From: Longibacter sp051155795
Lineage (GTDB): Bacteria; Bacteroidota; Rhodothermia; Rhodothermales; Salinibacteraceae
DNA: 64,000 nucleotides
Direction of reading: 5' to 3'
NCBI RefSeq assembly: GCF_051155795.1
Contig: NZ_DAXETW010000014.1
Location: 1 to 64,000 of the forward strand
Of the stretch, positions 18,176 through 28,634 are shown piece by piece; positions within the stretch are counted from its first letter, which is position 1; the number at the start of each line of letters is the position of its first letter. Under the pieces are notes generated by a model that saw nothing but the letters and a program-made list of their open reading frames with translations, was not told where the DNA came from and made no database searches. The translations under genes and the position numbers were made by a program.

Positions 18176-20494
18176 ATGACTCGATCTAAGCAACGCGCCG
18201 GTGCCTCCGTGCGCCCGGTCTGGATAGCCGTTTTGATTCTCGGTCTTGTGACGCTCTGGAGCGGCTGCTCCGACGCTCTTCTCGCGCCCGAAGTAGAGGT
18301 CTCTCGGTTGGACCTGCAGCCGGTAGACTCGCTCGTCACGCAGGGCGACACCGTTCAGGTGAACGTGCTGGCGTACGGCGAGGACGGCAAACGTATCGAC
18401 GACAAGCCGGGCTGGACGGCATCCTCCGTGGTGTACATCAGTGACAACTCGGAGGTGATGGCGATCGAGAACGGCGTGCCGGTGGCAGCCGGAGGTGGCG
18501 AGACCGTGCTCCGCGGCGCGCTGGGCGATCTTTCCGGATCGACGGCCATCCGCGTGAACCCGGCGGAACTGGACGTGACGGTCGACGCAGAGATCGTGCA
18601 GAGCGACGTCTCCTACGACGATTCGGGCAAGCTGGAGCCCTACACGCCGGCGACGGTGAGCGTCACGGTGAAGGCCGATCAGGAGAACTTTTTTCGGCCC
18701 CCGGTAGAGTTGCTGATCTACAACAGTGGGACGCTGGAGACGACGATCCGGCAGGAGGCTCCCGGACGCATTCGCACGGGTAGCGATGCAGACGATAGAT
18801 CGAACCGGTGGGAGGTGGATCTACCGGGCGAGTACGTGCGGGAAGGGCTGGAGCTGGCTGTCCGACTCGACCCGGACGACAACCTGCCGGCAACGTCGTC
18901 GTCCGTCCTGTCGTTTCCGGCGGACGGCACCCGGCTGCCGGTCGACGTGCGGACGCTGCAGTTCGTCCAGGTGGAAGGCTTTCTCGTTACCCAGAGTACC
19001 CAGCGGCTCGACGGGTCGATTCCCCTGGTTGCAGAGCGTGACGGTTTACTTCGTGTTTTTCTCCGAGGCGACCCGGGAGCCAACGATGGGTCCTTCCGCC
19101 CGAGCGTGCGTGCCATCTTTTACGAAAATGGGTCCGTGATCGAGACGGTCGACATTTCGGGCACAGGCCCCATCCCGCCGTCGATCAACCGGGCCGACTT
19201 CGACGCCTCCTGGAATGGCGTCGTCCCTGGGTCGCTCCTCCGCCCCGGCGTCTCGGTGCAGCTCGTGGCCGTGCCGGAGCAGCCGGTCGCGCCCGGCGAT
19301 CCGCGGATGTACCCGCGCGACGGCGACCCGGAAGCGCTGGATGTGGAGAACGTACCTCGGTTTGACATCACGCTTGTGCCCGTCGAGTACGAACCGACCG
19401 GCTCGCGCGGAAACGTGGATCCCTCGAATGCTGAACTCTTCCTCAGTGAGCTCCGACAGATGGCTCCGCTGAGCGATATCGACTGGGAGGTCCGCACACC
19501 GTTCATAACCAGCACCGCCCCGACGTCCCTCGCGAACTGGTCGTCGATCCTGTCCGACATCCGGGCGCTTCAACTCGATGACGGACGGGGACGCTACTTC
19601 TATGGCGTTCTCCCCGGGGATGTCACTCAGAACTACGGCGGCCTTGGGTACGTCCCGGGACGGGCCTCGATCGGGTACGACCGGCTTCCCTTCGGAATTG
19701 GAGTTCTTGCTCACGAACTGGGTCACAACTTCGGCCGCAGCCATAGCCCGTGCGGCAACCCCGGCAATCCGGACGCAAACTACCCGTACTCGCGGGCCGA
19801 CATCGGCGTGCCCGGTTACAACGTTGAGACGGAAGAGTATTTCGCGTCCGGGACGCAGGACTTCATGAGTTACTGCAATCCGGTGTGGATCAGTGATTAT
19901 TCGTACGAAGGAATTCTCGACTATCGTCGTGCGACGGAAGGCCGTCGTCTTCAGAAACAGGCGGCTGACGAAGTGCTGCTGATCCGCGGGACGCTCTCCC
20001 CGGACGCGGTCACGCTGGACGCGGCCTTCCCCATTACCGCCCGGCCCGTTCGTCCATCCGGATCGGGGCCGTACGTGCTGGAAGGACGCGATGCGCGTGG
20101 GCAGACGCTGTTTTCCACGCGCTTCGACGGGGAAACCATCTCACACCTGCCGGATGGTTACTCGAACTTTGTTTTTGCGCTGCCGACGCGTGAGATGGAG
20201 CTCAGCCGGCTCGCATCGCTACGTGTGAGTGGCAACGGCCACTCCGCCTCGCTACAGGCGACCGGCGCCGCCAAGTCCGCATCGGACCCGCAGGTATCGC
20301 TCACGCCGGACGGGTCGGGCACGCAACTGACCTGGGATGCCGACCGCTATCCTGAGGTTCTGGTTCGGGATGCCGCCAATGGTGACATCCTGACCTTCGG
20401 CCGCAGTGGACGTGCGTTCGTGCCGACGACGACGGTACTCGAGGTGACGTTCTCCGATGGCGTCTCCACCGTCCCCCGCCGCGTCCAACCGTAG
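18176..20494 (+). CDS. Surface lipoprotein metzincin-type zinc protease
   Basis: This 772-residue lipoprotein has a signal with lipobox LWSGC (Cys near residue 36). Residues 40-130 resemble a bacterial Ig-like (Big2) domain, and further beta-rich segments lead to the protease domain. The zinc-binding helix HELGHNFGRSH is at residues 513-523 and a Met-turn-like FMSYC at about 563-567, the two marks of metzincins (M10/M12/M66-like). The C-terminal ~170 residues are beta-rich, possibly substrate binding. It probably degrades or processes extracellular protein while attached to the envelope. The exact peptidase family is uncertain. The 194-residue beta-barrel starts 44 bases downstream, so the two are probably co-transcribed. 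Confidence 0.88.
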   Translation: MTRSKQRAGASVRPVWIAVLILGLVTLWSGCSDALLAPEVEVSRLDLQPVDSLVTQGDTVQVNVLAYGEDGKRIDDKPGWTASSVVYISDNSEVMAIENGVPVAAGGGETVLRGALGDLSGSTAIRVNPAELDVTVDAEIVQSDVSYDDSGKLEPYTPATVSVTVKADQENFFRPPVELLIYNSGTLETTIRQEAPGRIRTGSDADDRSNRWEVDLPGEYVREGLELAVRLDPDDNLPATSSSVLSFPADGTRLPVDVRTLQFVQVEGFLVTQSTQRLDGSIPLVAERDGLLRVFLRGDPGANDGSFRPSVRAIFYENGSVIETVDISGTGPIPPSINRADFDASWNGVVPGSLLRPGVSVQLVAVPEQPVAPGDPRMYPRDGDPEALDVENVPRFDITLVPVEYEPTGSRGNVDPSNAELFLSELRQMAPLSDIDWEVRTPFITSTAPTSLANWSSILSDIRALQLDDGRGRYFYGVLPGDVTQNYGGLGYVPGRASIGYDRLPFGIGVLAHELGHNFGRSHSPCGNPGNPDANYPYSRADIGVPGYNVETEEYFASGTQDFMSYCNPVWISDYSYEGILDYRRATEGRRLQKQAADEVLLIRGTLSPDAVTLDAAFPITARPVRPSGSGPYVLEGRDARGQTLFSTRFDGETISHLPDGYSNFVFALPTREMELSRLASLRVSGNGHSASLQATGAAKSASDPQVSLTPDGSGTQLTWDADRYPEVLVRDAANGDILTFGRSGRAFVPTTTVLEVTFSDGVSTVPRRVQP

Positions 20495-20538
20495 ATCGGT
20501 AGCGGCCCACCTTCCTTCCCCCGACGGATCGATTCTCT

Positions 20539-21123
20539 ATGTCACAGCGACTTTTCTCTCCTGCGTTCTGGATTGTGCTACTCGCTCTGAGCGCCGGAGC
20601 GTGCTTCCCGGCTCAGGCGCAAGATGGACCCTTCTCCCTCGAATTGCAGACGGGCACCACCGTCGGGGCATATGAACAGGCCCGATCCGGACTCACCGTT
20701 CAACCGTCCCTCAGTCTTCGGCTCAATGCAGGATACGCGCTGGCGCAGCGATGGGGCGTGTACGCAGGCCTTGAGCGGAGTGCGTTCGGATGCGCGGGCG
20801 GCTTTTGCTCGGGCGGGGATGTCACGTTCACGACGTACGGCGGCGCCCTGGGACTGCAGTACGGCGATATCGGGGCGTCCGGAGCCTGGGCACGCCTGGG
20901 GGCGATCTACCAGCAGCTTGGCATCGACGCTCGCGACTACGCCTTCACCAGCGATGCGGGACTCGGCGCCGAGCTTGAAGGGGGCTACGCCTTTTCGGTG
21001 TCCCCCCGCGTCCGCATCGCGCCCGGAATTCGGTATGCCCGCTACAGCGTTGACGCCGACGACGGATCCACCAGCGCCGTCGTCGTTATCGCTACGACGG
21101 TCGGACTCCAGTATCTCTTCTAA
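20539..21123 (+). CDS. Outer-membrane beta-barrel protein (OmpA/OmpX-like size)
   Basis: This 194-residue protein has a signal peptide ending near residue 29 (FPAQAQ). Alternating hydrophobic strands follow: FSLELQTGTTVGAYEQ, SLSLRLNAGYALAQRWGVYA, VTFTTYGGALGLQYGD, VRIAPGIRYARYSVD. It ends with the aromatic terminal strand TVGLQYLF. This pattern indicates an 8-10-strand barrel in the outer membrane. The function is unknown. It follows the metzincin lipoprotein after 44 bases and ends at a strong terminator. Confidence 0.82.
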   Translation: MSQRLFSPAFWIVLLALSAGACFPAQAQDGPFSLELQTGTTVGAYEQARSGLTVQPSLSLRLNAGYALAQRWGVYAGLERSAFGCAGGFCSGGDVTFTTYGGALGLQYGDIGASGAWARLGAIYQQLGIDARDYAFTSDAGLGAELEGGYAFSVSPRVRIAPGIRYARYSVDADDGSTSAVVVIATTVGLQYLF

Positions 21124-21145
21124 CGACGCTTCTCGATGGCAAGGC

Positions 21146-21186
21146 AACACAAAATGCCGGCTCCTTGGGGGCGGCATTTTGTGTTT
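21146..21186. terminator. Bidirectional intrinsic terminator between beta-barrel gene and lptG-like gene
   Basis: AACACAAAATGCCG (21146-21159) pairs perfectly with CGGCATTTTGTGTT (21172-21185), a 14-bp stem with a 12-base loop. It separates convergent genes. Confidence 0.88.
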
Positions 21187-21200
21187 GCGGGTGGGGCTTT

Positions 21201-22286
21201 CTACTTCCGGGTGCGCCAGAGGACGACCAGTGCTATGACCGCGAACGCGACGTGGGGAAGCCACGCGGCGACGGCGGGAGGCAGCGCCCCGGCGTACCCG
21301 AAGGGTTCGGCGAGCTTCTGGAGGGCGAGATACACGAACGCCGTGAAGAGCCCAATGGCGAAGCGGGTCGCCTGCCCCCCGCGCCGGCGAACGGCAGCAA
21401 GCGGGACACCGATCAGGACGACGATCAGGTTGGCAAACGGGTAGGCGTACTTCGAGTAGTAGGCGACGAGCGGTCGACCAAGGTGTCCGGCTCCGGATCG
21501 TCGAAGTGCGTCCAGGTAATCCGATGCCACCGGAATGGTCATGGCCTCGACATCGCGCTGCGTTCGAGCGAAGTCCCGCGGGTAGATCTGCAGGGTCGTG
21601 TCCGTACGGGTGGTGTCCTGTTCGCGAACCATCCCCGACGGGTCGAACCAGCGTCGCGTCACCGAATGGAGGGTCCAGGTCTCGGTCGAATCCGCCCAGA
21701 TCATCCGCTCCGCGTCCACGCGGTACGCCAGGTGGTTCGACTCGTTGAAGCGCTGGATGGACACCCGATGGCCGGTATCGTCGCGCCGATCGTAGTAACC
21801 GACGCTCACGATCGTGTTGGGGCCGTTCTGCCGGTGCACCTCGCTCACGTCGACGGTGCTCGAATTCGGGTGCAGGTACTCGTTGTCATATTCGACAACC
21901 GTTTCGTTGGCTTTGGGCACGACCCAGCCGTTGAATCCGAACATGAGAACCGTGACGAGTAGGCCCACGCTTACGTACGGGACCATCAGGCGGTACAGCG
22001 ATACGCCGGACGTCTGGAGCGCTGTCAGCTGCAGTTCCTGCGCCAGCTTCCCGGTGTGGTAGATGCACGACAGGAACAGGGCAAGGGGGGAGGTGAGCCG
22101 GACGATCTCCGGGATGTAGTTCGGATAGTAGACGAGAAAGACCTCTCGGACGGTGGCACCCCGATCCAGAAAGTCGTCGCTGTATTCGACCCAGTGGAGG
22201 ACGATAAAAAAGACGATCAGTGCCCCGACGAAGAGGACGAAGCCTTTGATCAGGCGGGCAGCAATGTGGCGTTCAAACCGCGTCAA
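21201..22286 (-). CDS. LptF/LptG (YjgP/YjgQ) family permease
   Basis: This 361-residue inner-membrane protein belongs to the permease family of the lipopolysaccharide export ABC transporter, which pulls LPS out of the inner membrane. It shows an N-terminal pair of helices (about residues 13-37, 58-78), a third helix near residue 103, a periplasmic beta-jellyroll (residues ~125-260) and three C-terminal helices (about 275-355), with KLAQELQLTALQTSGVSLYRLMVPY as the usual cytoplasmic coupling region. The start is TTG at 22284-22286: no ATG occurs in frame before an upstream stop, and MTRFERHIAARLIKGF matches the family start. Its partner permease is not in the window; LptD lies 1.7 kb away. Confidence 0.92.
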   Translation of the reverse strand: MTRFERHIAARLIKGFVLFVGALIVFFIVLHWVEYSDDFLDRGATVREVFLVYYPNYIPEIVRLTSPLALFLSCIYHTGKLAQELQLTALQTSGVSLYRLMVPYVSVGLLVTVLMFGFNGWVVPKANETVVEYDNEYLHPNSSTVDVSEVHRQNGPNTIVSVGYYDRRDDTGHRVSIQRFNESNHLAYRVDAERMIWADSTETWTLHSVTRRWFDPSGMVREQDTTRTDTTLQIYPRDFARTQRDVEAMTIPVASDYLDALRRSGAGHLGRPLVAYYSKYAYPFANLIVVLIGVPLAAVRRRGGQATRFAIGLFTAFVYLALQKLAEPFGYAGALPPAVAAWLPHVAFAVIALVVLWRTRK

Positions 22287-22579
22287 GAGAGTGGGCGCCG
22301 GTGAAGCAATCAGACGGGTGAGGCATTACGCAGGAGAGGCAGACGGGTTTTGCCTACGATGGGCCCGGCCCGATTGCCGCGACGTATGCGTCCACCGCAG
22401 GGAGACAGATATAGCCGGGGGGATGGGCCGCGGGTCAACCGGGTCCGTCAGACGGTCGCTTGGTGCTCGCGTGGAAACGATGGGAAGATTCCCGACTGGG
22501 CGCAGGCATGGTAGATTCTTTGTCGAGGGGCACATACTTTACTCGCCCGTTCCCTGATCACGCAACACGTCCCGCGTTC

Positions 22580-23758
<1,179 letters not shown>

Positions 23759-23810
23759 AAACGTACATTCGCAGCCGGGACAGTCGTCCGGTTGCCATGG
23801 ATTAAGAAAG

Positions 23811-23850
23811 GCACCGTCCCGGGTCCGGGGCGGTGCGTTTTTTTTGTTTT
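23811..23850 (+). terminator. Intrinsic terminator after sucC
   Basis: GCACCGTCCC (23811-23820) pairs with GGGGCGGTGC (23827-23836), allowing one G-T pair, and is followed by GTTTTTTTTG. Confidence 0.9.
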
Positions 23851-23964
23851 CGATAGACCGTCGACAGGAAAGGAGAAGGAGGGCGGCGTGAGATGAGGTG
23901 CAGCGCCTCCACGGAGCCGCGCGGGACCGTCCGGCCCCCTTTGATCCCGGGCAAGGTGCCGTGG

Positions 23965-26900
23965 TTAGAAGCGTCCCGGCCCGCCGCCCGCGGCGCCTGC
24001 GGCCGACTGCCCGACGCGGGACCCGATGTCACGGAAGACGTTGCTATCGCCACCGCGGGGAATGTCGAGCCGGAGCAGGTTCGACAGCATGCCCTGGTTG
24101 ACGGCCAGCCGGAAGCTGTAGTACTGCCGTCGGCCGATGGGCGACCAGCCGAGCGACAGGGACCAGCACCCCAGGTCGCGGCTGACGCTAAAGTTGGTCT
24201 GGCGCAATTTCGTCTCCACGAGGTCCAGGCTGCTGTCTACGGTGATTCGCCACTTCGGCGTTGCCGCAAATCCGCCACTGACGCGCATCGACGCTCGCCG
24301 GTCGTAATCGACGAACGGCTTGGAGAGGGAGTAGGTCAAATCCAGTTCCATATTCCAGTCCGTTTCGAACTGGGGATAACCCGTGTACGTCCGGTAGGCC
24401 GCGTACGGATCGCCGGACCGGCCGGTCGGCGTGCCGGCACGTGCTCCGGACTGGGGTCGGTTCCGGGCCATACTTCGGTTGGAGCCGCCCGACAGGCCGT
24501 CCGGCGTGAGCCGCATGCTCATGCTCAGCGTTAAGTCGGTGAAGCGAAGCGGCTTCCAGGGCGTACTGGCGGCCTCGTACTTGTCCACTACTTCGTACTG
24601 CGGCTCGGGAGACCCGGGGTTCGGGAGGCGAACGAACTCGTATGGACTCATGGTGAGTCTCGATTGAACGTTGACCAGGTCCGCGATCGTCGTCCGGGCA
24701 TTGACCTGTACGTCAGCCAGATTCAGGCTATCGGCGGCGAAGTCGTAGGAGGTCGACACGTCCATGTCGAGAAACTTGACCCTGTTCTCGTCCCGTTCCC
24801 CCGTCGAGTCCACGCGCACGCGCTTCGTCTCGAACTCGTTGCCTGCACGGAATCCGAGCGACAACTGCTGATTCCCCTGGCCGACGACGCGTCCCGATCG
24901 GATGTTGTAGAGCTGCTCTCGGCCGTTGCGGTCAAGCACCGGTTCGCCATCCAGCCCCTCCAGGACGCGCGTTTGCCCCCAAAAGGGGTCGTTGAAGTTG
25001 GGTGTGTACGTCAGGCTCACGCTCGGACTGATGCGATGGAGAAGCCCCTCGAACGGTCCGGCTTTCACCGGAAAGATCCCGAACACCTCCGTACTCAGGT
25101 TTACACTCGTATTGAATCGGTGCTCGCTGTAAAAGCCCTGGACGTTGCGGGCGGCGTTAACCGTGTCAATCCGCGACTCGTCGACGTCGGGCGTTGACGG
25201 ATCGTCATCCTCCACCTGTCGCTCGACCCGCTCCAGACGCTTCGTGTAGAGGTACCAGTTCGAGGTATAGCGGGCGTTGGGCGTGACATTCAGGTTGAAT
25301 CGCGAGATCCGGTAGGATGCGCTGATCGGGATGCTGTGGGTCATCTCCGGGTCGAGGGGCGGCTCGTTGTTGCCGGTTGCCCGGCGATAGAGATCCGGGT
25401 TGAACAGGGCGTCATACCATTCTGCTTCTGCTGCGGTGGTATCCCCTTCCGCCAGCAGCTGCTCCTCCGATCGCGGCGTGAAGGAGTATCGGTTCTCGAA
25501 CGAGAGGTCGTACTGCAGCGTCACCTTCTCGTACCACTGCGGGTCGTTTAGATTCTGCTCGTCCCGGAACGGTTTAAACTGCCCCTGGGTGAAATTTAAC
25601 GAGGGCAGACCGACGGTTGCGGCGCCGGTCGAGAGCTGCTGATTCTGCTGGGCCGAAATCGAGAGGCTTCGATCGCCGCCGGGCCACTGCTTGCGATAGC
25701 GAACGGTCGAGTTGATCGTCTGGCGAACGGCATCGTTAACGTTGGTCGCGTTGTCCTGGAGGTAATCGCCCGAGGTGACGAGATTCACGTTCCCATTCAG
25801 GGAAGCGGTCGGGCTGAGGGTCTGCGAGTGCGACCAGCCGAGCCGGCCCTCCTGTCGACGCGTGGGGCTGGGGTCCTCCGGCTCCCCGATGCGCTCCCGC
25901 TGGTATTCGAGCCGAAGATTCCCGGAGTACCGATACCGTTTGGCGTATCGGAAGCGGGGCAGAATCTCAAAACTACCCTGAGACCAGATCCCGGCACGAA
26001 GCGTCAGGTCCACGTAGTCGTTCATGGCGAAATACCATCCCCAGTCGCGAAGGTAGAGTCCGCGCTCGTCCTGGCCGTACTGGGGTGGGAGGGGGCCGCT
26101 ACGTCGTCCCTGCGTGTTGGGCAGAAAGCCGAACGGGAGCCATAGGGGCGTCGGCACCTCGAACAGATACATCTGGATGGGGCCGGTGTAGACCCATTCG
26201 CCGCGCACCTTCATTCGGTCCGACCGAAGGGAGTAGGACGGCGTTTCATCCGGTTCGCAGTCGCACGTCGTGTACGAACCGTCTTGCACGAACAGCGTGC
26301 TGTCCTCGTAGACCTTGACCGTCCGGCCGGTCACGAAACCACTGCGCTGCTGTGCCTGTGTCCGCGCGCTGACGACCCGTCCACGATTCGTGGCCAGGTT
26401 GAACGACAGTTCCGACCCGGTGAACGACTGTTCGTTGCCGCGTTGGAACGACGGGGGTTCCATGCGGAGACTGTCCGGGCGATCACGCTGCGGTTCCGGT
26501 CGGCCGATGACGTTGCCGATGCGCTGCCGCCGGACCGTCGCCGGCGGTGACGGAGGAGCCGCGGCCGTGTCCGGGCTGGCCTGTCGCCGACCGTAAGCTG
26601 TGACCTGATCCCGGTCAAAGTTCATCTCTACAACCCGGGCCTGCAGCGTCGCATCTTCGTACGTGATCTTGGAGTCCCCGTACAGTGTGCCGATGTCGCC
26701 GGTCTCCTCGTTGAAGGTGATGACGAGGGAGTCGCGGGAGGTAAGGGTGACCGGCTGGTTGACGCCGTCGCCCTGGCCGCTTCCGCCGGGACCACCTGTA
26801 CCGGACGGCGGTGCGCCCGCCGGGCGGCCTGGACCACGACCGGACGTGTCAGCGCGGACCGCCTGACCGCCCGTTTCATCAGCCTGTTCGGTGCCTACCT

Positions 26901-27060
26901 GCGTCGTGTCGGCTCGTGTCGTGTCGACTCGTGTCGTGTCGGCCTGCGTGGTATCTGCCTGCACCGTATCGGCCGGAGCGCCGGTCTGAGCATGCGCCGC
27001 CGGTGCCGAGCACAGCCATACGGCGGCAGCAAGAACAGCAAGCAGTGAGCGGAGAACCAT
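23965..27060 (-). CDS. lptD: LptD-like LPS-assembly outer-membrane protein
   Basis: This 1031-residue protein has a signal peptide of about 25 residues ending AAHAQ. A Thr/Asp-rich linker (residues ~30-75) is followed by an N-terminal OstA-like beta-taco (LVITFNEETGDIGTLYGDSK, QARVVEMNFDRDQVTAYG). A CDC pair in SYTTCDCEPDE precedes the long C-terminal barrel with many aromatic strands, ending SYSFRLAVNQGML. LptD inserts lipopolysaccharide into the outer leaflet. Identification rests on domain layout and Bacteroidota-type motifs; sequence similarity to proteobacterial LptD is low. The start 27060 (MVLRSLLAVLAAAVW) gives the best signal peptide; a longer frame starts at 27141. It lies downstream of the ROK gene on the same strand. 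Confidence 0.85.
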   Translation of the reverse strand: MVLRSLLAVLAAAVWLCSAPAAHAQTGAPADTVQADTTQADTTRVDTTRADTTQVGTEQADETGGQAVRADTSGRGPGRPAGAPPSGTGGPGGSGQGDGVNQPVTLTSRDSLVITFNEETGDIGTLYGDSKITYEDATLQARVVEMNFDRDQVTAYGRRQASPDTAAAPPSPPATVRRQRIGNVIGRPEPQRDRPDSLRMEPPSFQRGNEQSFTGSELSFNLATNRGRVVSARTQAQQRSGFVTGRTVKVYEDSTLFVQDGSYTTCDCEPDETPSYSLRSDRMKVRGEWVYTGPIQMYLFEVPTPLWLPFGFLPNTQGRRSGPLPPQYGQDERGLYLRDWGWYFAMNDYVDLTLRAGIWSQGSFEILPRFRYAKRYRYSGNLRLEYQRERIGEPEDPSPTRRQEGRLGWSHSQTLSPTASLNGNVNLVTSGDYLQDNATNVNDAVRQTINSTVRYRKQWPGGDRSLSISAQQNQQLSTGAATVGLPSLNFTQGQFKPFRDEQNLNDPQWYEKVTLQYDLSFENRYSFTPRSEEQLLAEGDTTAAEAEWYDALFNPDLYRRATGNNEPPLDPEMTHSIPISASYRISRFNLNVTPNARYTSNWYLYTKRLERVERQVEDDDPSTPDVDESRIDTVNAARNVQGFYSEHRFNTSVNLSTEVFGIFPVKAGPFEGLLHRISPSVSLTYTPNFNDPFWGQTRVLEGLDGEPVLDRNGREQLYNIRSGRVVGQGNQQLSLGFRAGNEFETKRVRVDSTGERDENRVKFLDMDVSTSYDFAADSLNLADVQVNARTTIADLVNVQSRLTMSPYEFVRLPNPGSPEPQYEVVDKYEAASTPWKPLRFTDLTLSMSMRLTPDGLSGGSNRSMARNRPQSGARAGTPTGRSGDPYAAYRTYTGYPQFETDWNMELDLTYSLSKPFVDYDRRASMRVSGGFAATPKWRITVDSSLDLVETKLRQTNFSVSRDLGCWSLSLGWSPIGRRQYYSFRLAVNQGMLSNLLRLDIPRGGDSNVFRDIGSRVGQSAAGAAGGGPGRF

Positions 27061-27245
27061 CAGGAACAGTGCGGATGCAGCGGAGAAAACCGGTTCGACG
27101 GAGATGGAGGGGGGACAGGTAGAACGCCCGTCGTGCATCATTTCGTATGCGGATCATCGCTTCACGCCACCGTGATCAACGGTTAGCAGCCGGAGCGAAA
27201 CCGATCGGTCGGGCGGCGGGCGCGTGTGCGTCAGGCACCGGAGAT

Positions 27246-28220
27246 TCAGTCACCGACGTGCGCGTCTTCCCCGGAAAAGATCATCTGTGCAGCGCCGAGC
27301 AGCCCCACTTCGTTCCCGCGATCCTCCTGTTCAATGCGGAGGCCGTCGCGGAGGGCGGTGGCGACGTAGCGCTGAAGGGACTCGCGTGCAGGCTCAAGGA
27401 TGTAGTCCCCCGCGGCAGAGATGCCCCCGCCGACAACGATCACCCGGATGTCGAGGAGGTTGACGGCCGATCCGAGCGCGCACCCGAGTTTGTGACCGAC
27501 CCAGGCGAAGATTTCCTGAGCGGCGTGATCGCCGTCCTCGGCTGCGTCGAAGAGCAGCTTCGGTGTGAGGTCGGCGAGATCTTCTCCCGCGAGGTCGTAG
27601 ACGCGACTACCGGGGTGGTTGATGAGACGGTACCGCGCATGGCGGGTGAGGAAGTTCTGACCGGCGTAGGCTTCGATGGCACCTGCAACGCCGGAGTTTG
27701 CCACGGGACCCTCGTAGTCGATCGTCATGTGACCGATTTCTCCGGCGGCCCCGGTGCTTCCCCGGAACATGCGATTCTGGTAGATGATGGCTCCCCCGAC
27801 GCCGGTACCGAGGGTAGCCATGACGAAAGAGTCGTGCGGTTGTCCGGCCCCGTGGTACGCCGATCCGAGGGCGGCAACGTTGGCGTCGTTCTCCACGATG
27901 ACCGGCCGATCGCCCGCCACGTCGGAGAGGGCCTCCCGCAGGTTGACCCGCTCCCATCCGGGAAAATTCGGCGGTTGACTGACGGTGGTCCGTTCCCAGT
28001 TGATCGCACCGGGCGATCCGATGCCGATCCCCGCGACATCGCCGGGCGCGTCCTCGATGAGCGACCGCGCCGCATCGATCATTCGCCCCACAACCTGGTC
28101 GGGGCCTTCAGCGGCTTCGGTGGGATGCTGCGTGGACTGCACGACCCCCTCGTCTTCACTGACGAGGGCGGCTTTGAGGTTGGTTCCTCCGAGGTCGATG
28201 CCGACGGCGTAGGCGCTCAT
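27246..28220 (-). CDS. ROK-family sugar kinase (glucokinase-like) lacking the zinc cysteines
   Basis: This 324-residue ROK protein probably phosphorylates glucose or a related sugar using ATP. It has the phosphate motif VGIDLGGTNLKAALV, the catalytic aspartate region VIVENDANVAALGSA, ATLGTGVGGAIIYQN and GAAGEIGHMTIDYEG. The usual ROK zinc site (CxCGxxGCxE) is replaced by VANSGVAGAIE, with all three cysteines lost while flanking residues are kept (27662-27712). The start 28220 (MSAYAVGIDLGG) aligns with the family. It follows an FtsB-like gene by 49 bases and enolase further upstream, suggesting an eno-ftsB-ROK transcript. The sugar specificity cannot be told. Confidence 0.9.
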   Translation of the reverse strand: MSAYAVGIDLGGTNLKAALVSEDEGVVQSTQHPTEAAEGPDQVVGRMIDAARSLIEDAPGDVAGIGIGSPGAINWERTTVSQPPNFPGWERVNLREALSDVAGDRPVIVENDANVAALGSAYHGAGQPHDSFVMATLGTGVGGAIIYQNRMFRGSTGAAGEIGHMTIDYEGPVANSGVAGAIEAYAGQNFLTRHARYRLINHPGSRVYDLAGEDLADLTPKLLFDAAEDGDHAAQEIFAWVGHKLGCALGSAVNLLDIRVIVVGGGISAAGDYILEPARESLQRYVATALRDGLRIEQEDRGNEVGLLGAAQMIFSGEDAHVGD

Positions 28221-28269
28221 GCACGGGCGATGATGCGGGAGAAAGAGTATGCGTCGGGAATGCGAGTGC

Positions 28270-28569
28270 CTACTTGCGCTCGATGCGGTAGACGGTTTCA
28301 CCCGGCCGAATCATGCCGTACTCTTCGCGGGCGATGCGCTCCACGGTTTCGTCCGAGAGCGGTTCTTCGAGTTGCTTTCGTAGGCGCTCGGTTTCCTGCA
28401 TGAGCCTGGCGTTTTCCTGCGTCAGCCGCTCGTGTTCGGCATGCCATCGGTAGCGCTGCAGCAGGCTGTGGCTATCGAAAAACAGGATCCACAGCACGAG
28501 GAAGACGACGCCACCAACGATGAGCCAGCGGCGAAGGCTCGACAGCGATACGGGGAGGGAGCGTGCCAT
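28270..28569 (-). CDS. FtsB/DivIC-family septum formation protein
   Basis: This 99-residue single-pass protein has a cytoplasmic N-terminus, one membrane helix (about residues 15-32) and a periplasmic coiled coil (YRWHAEHERLTQENARLMQE). The C-terminal block IAREEYGMIRPGETVYRIE is typical of DivIC/FtsB. Members join FtsL and FtsQ/DivIB in the division complex that activates septal peptidoglycan synthesis. The next gene upstream is eno (65-base gap), a pairing also seen in other bacteria (eno-ftsB), which supports the call. Confidence 0.93.
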   Translation of the reverse strand: MARSLPVSLSSLRRWLIVGGVVFLVLWILFFDSHSLLQRYRWHAEHERLTQENARLMQETERLRKQLEEPLSDETVERIAREEYGMIRPGETVYRIERK

Positions 28570-28634
28570 GGTGGTGCAGGGACTGCGGTAGAAGAGCCCG
28601 AAATCAGGGACGGGCCGGCGGCCGTGCCATAAAA

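Noticed and set aside
27147..28403. 418-codon plus-strand frame opposite the ROK kinase
   Set aside because: It is a mirror of the GC-rich ROK gene; no family pattern or start context supports it.
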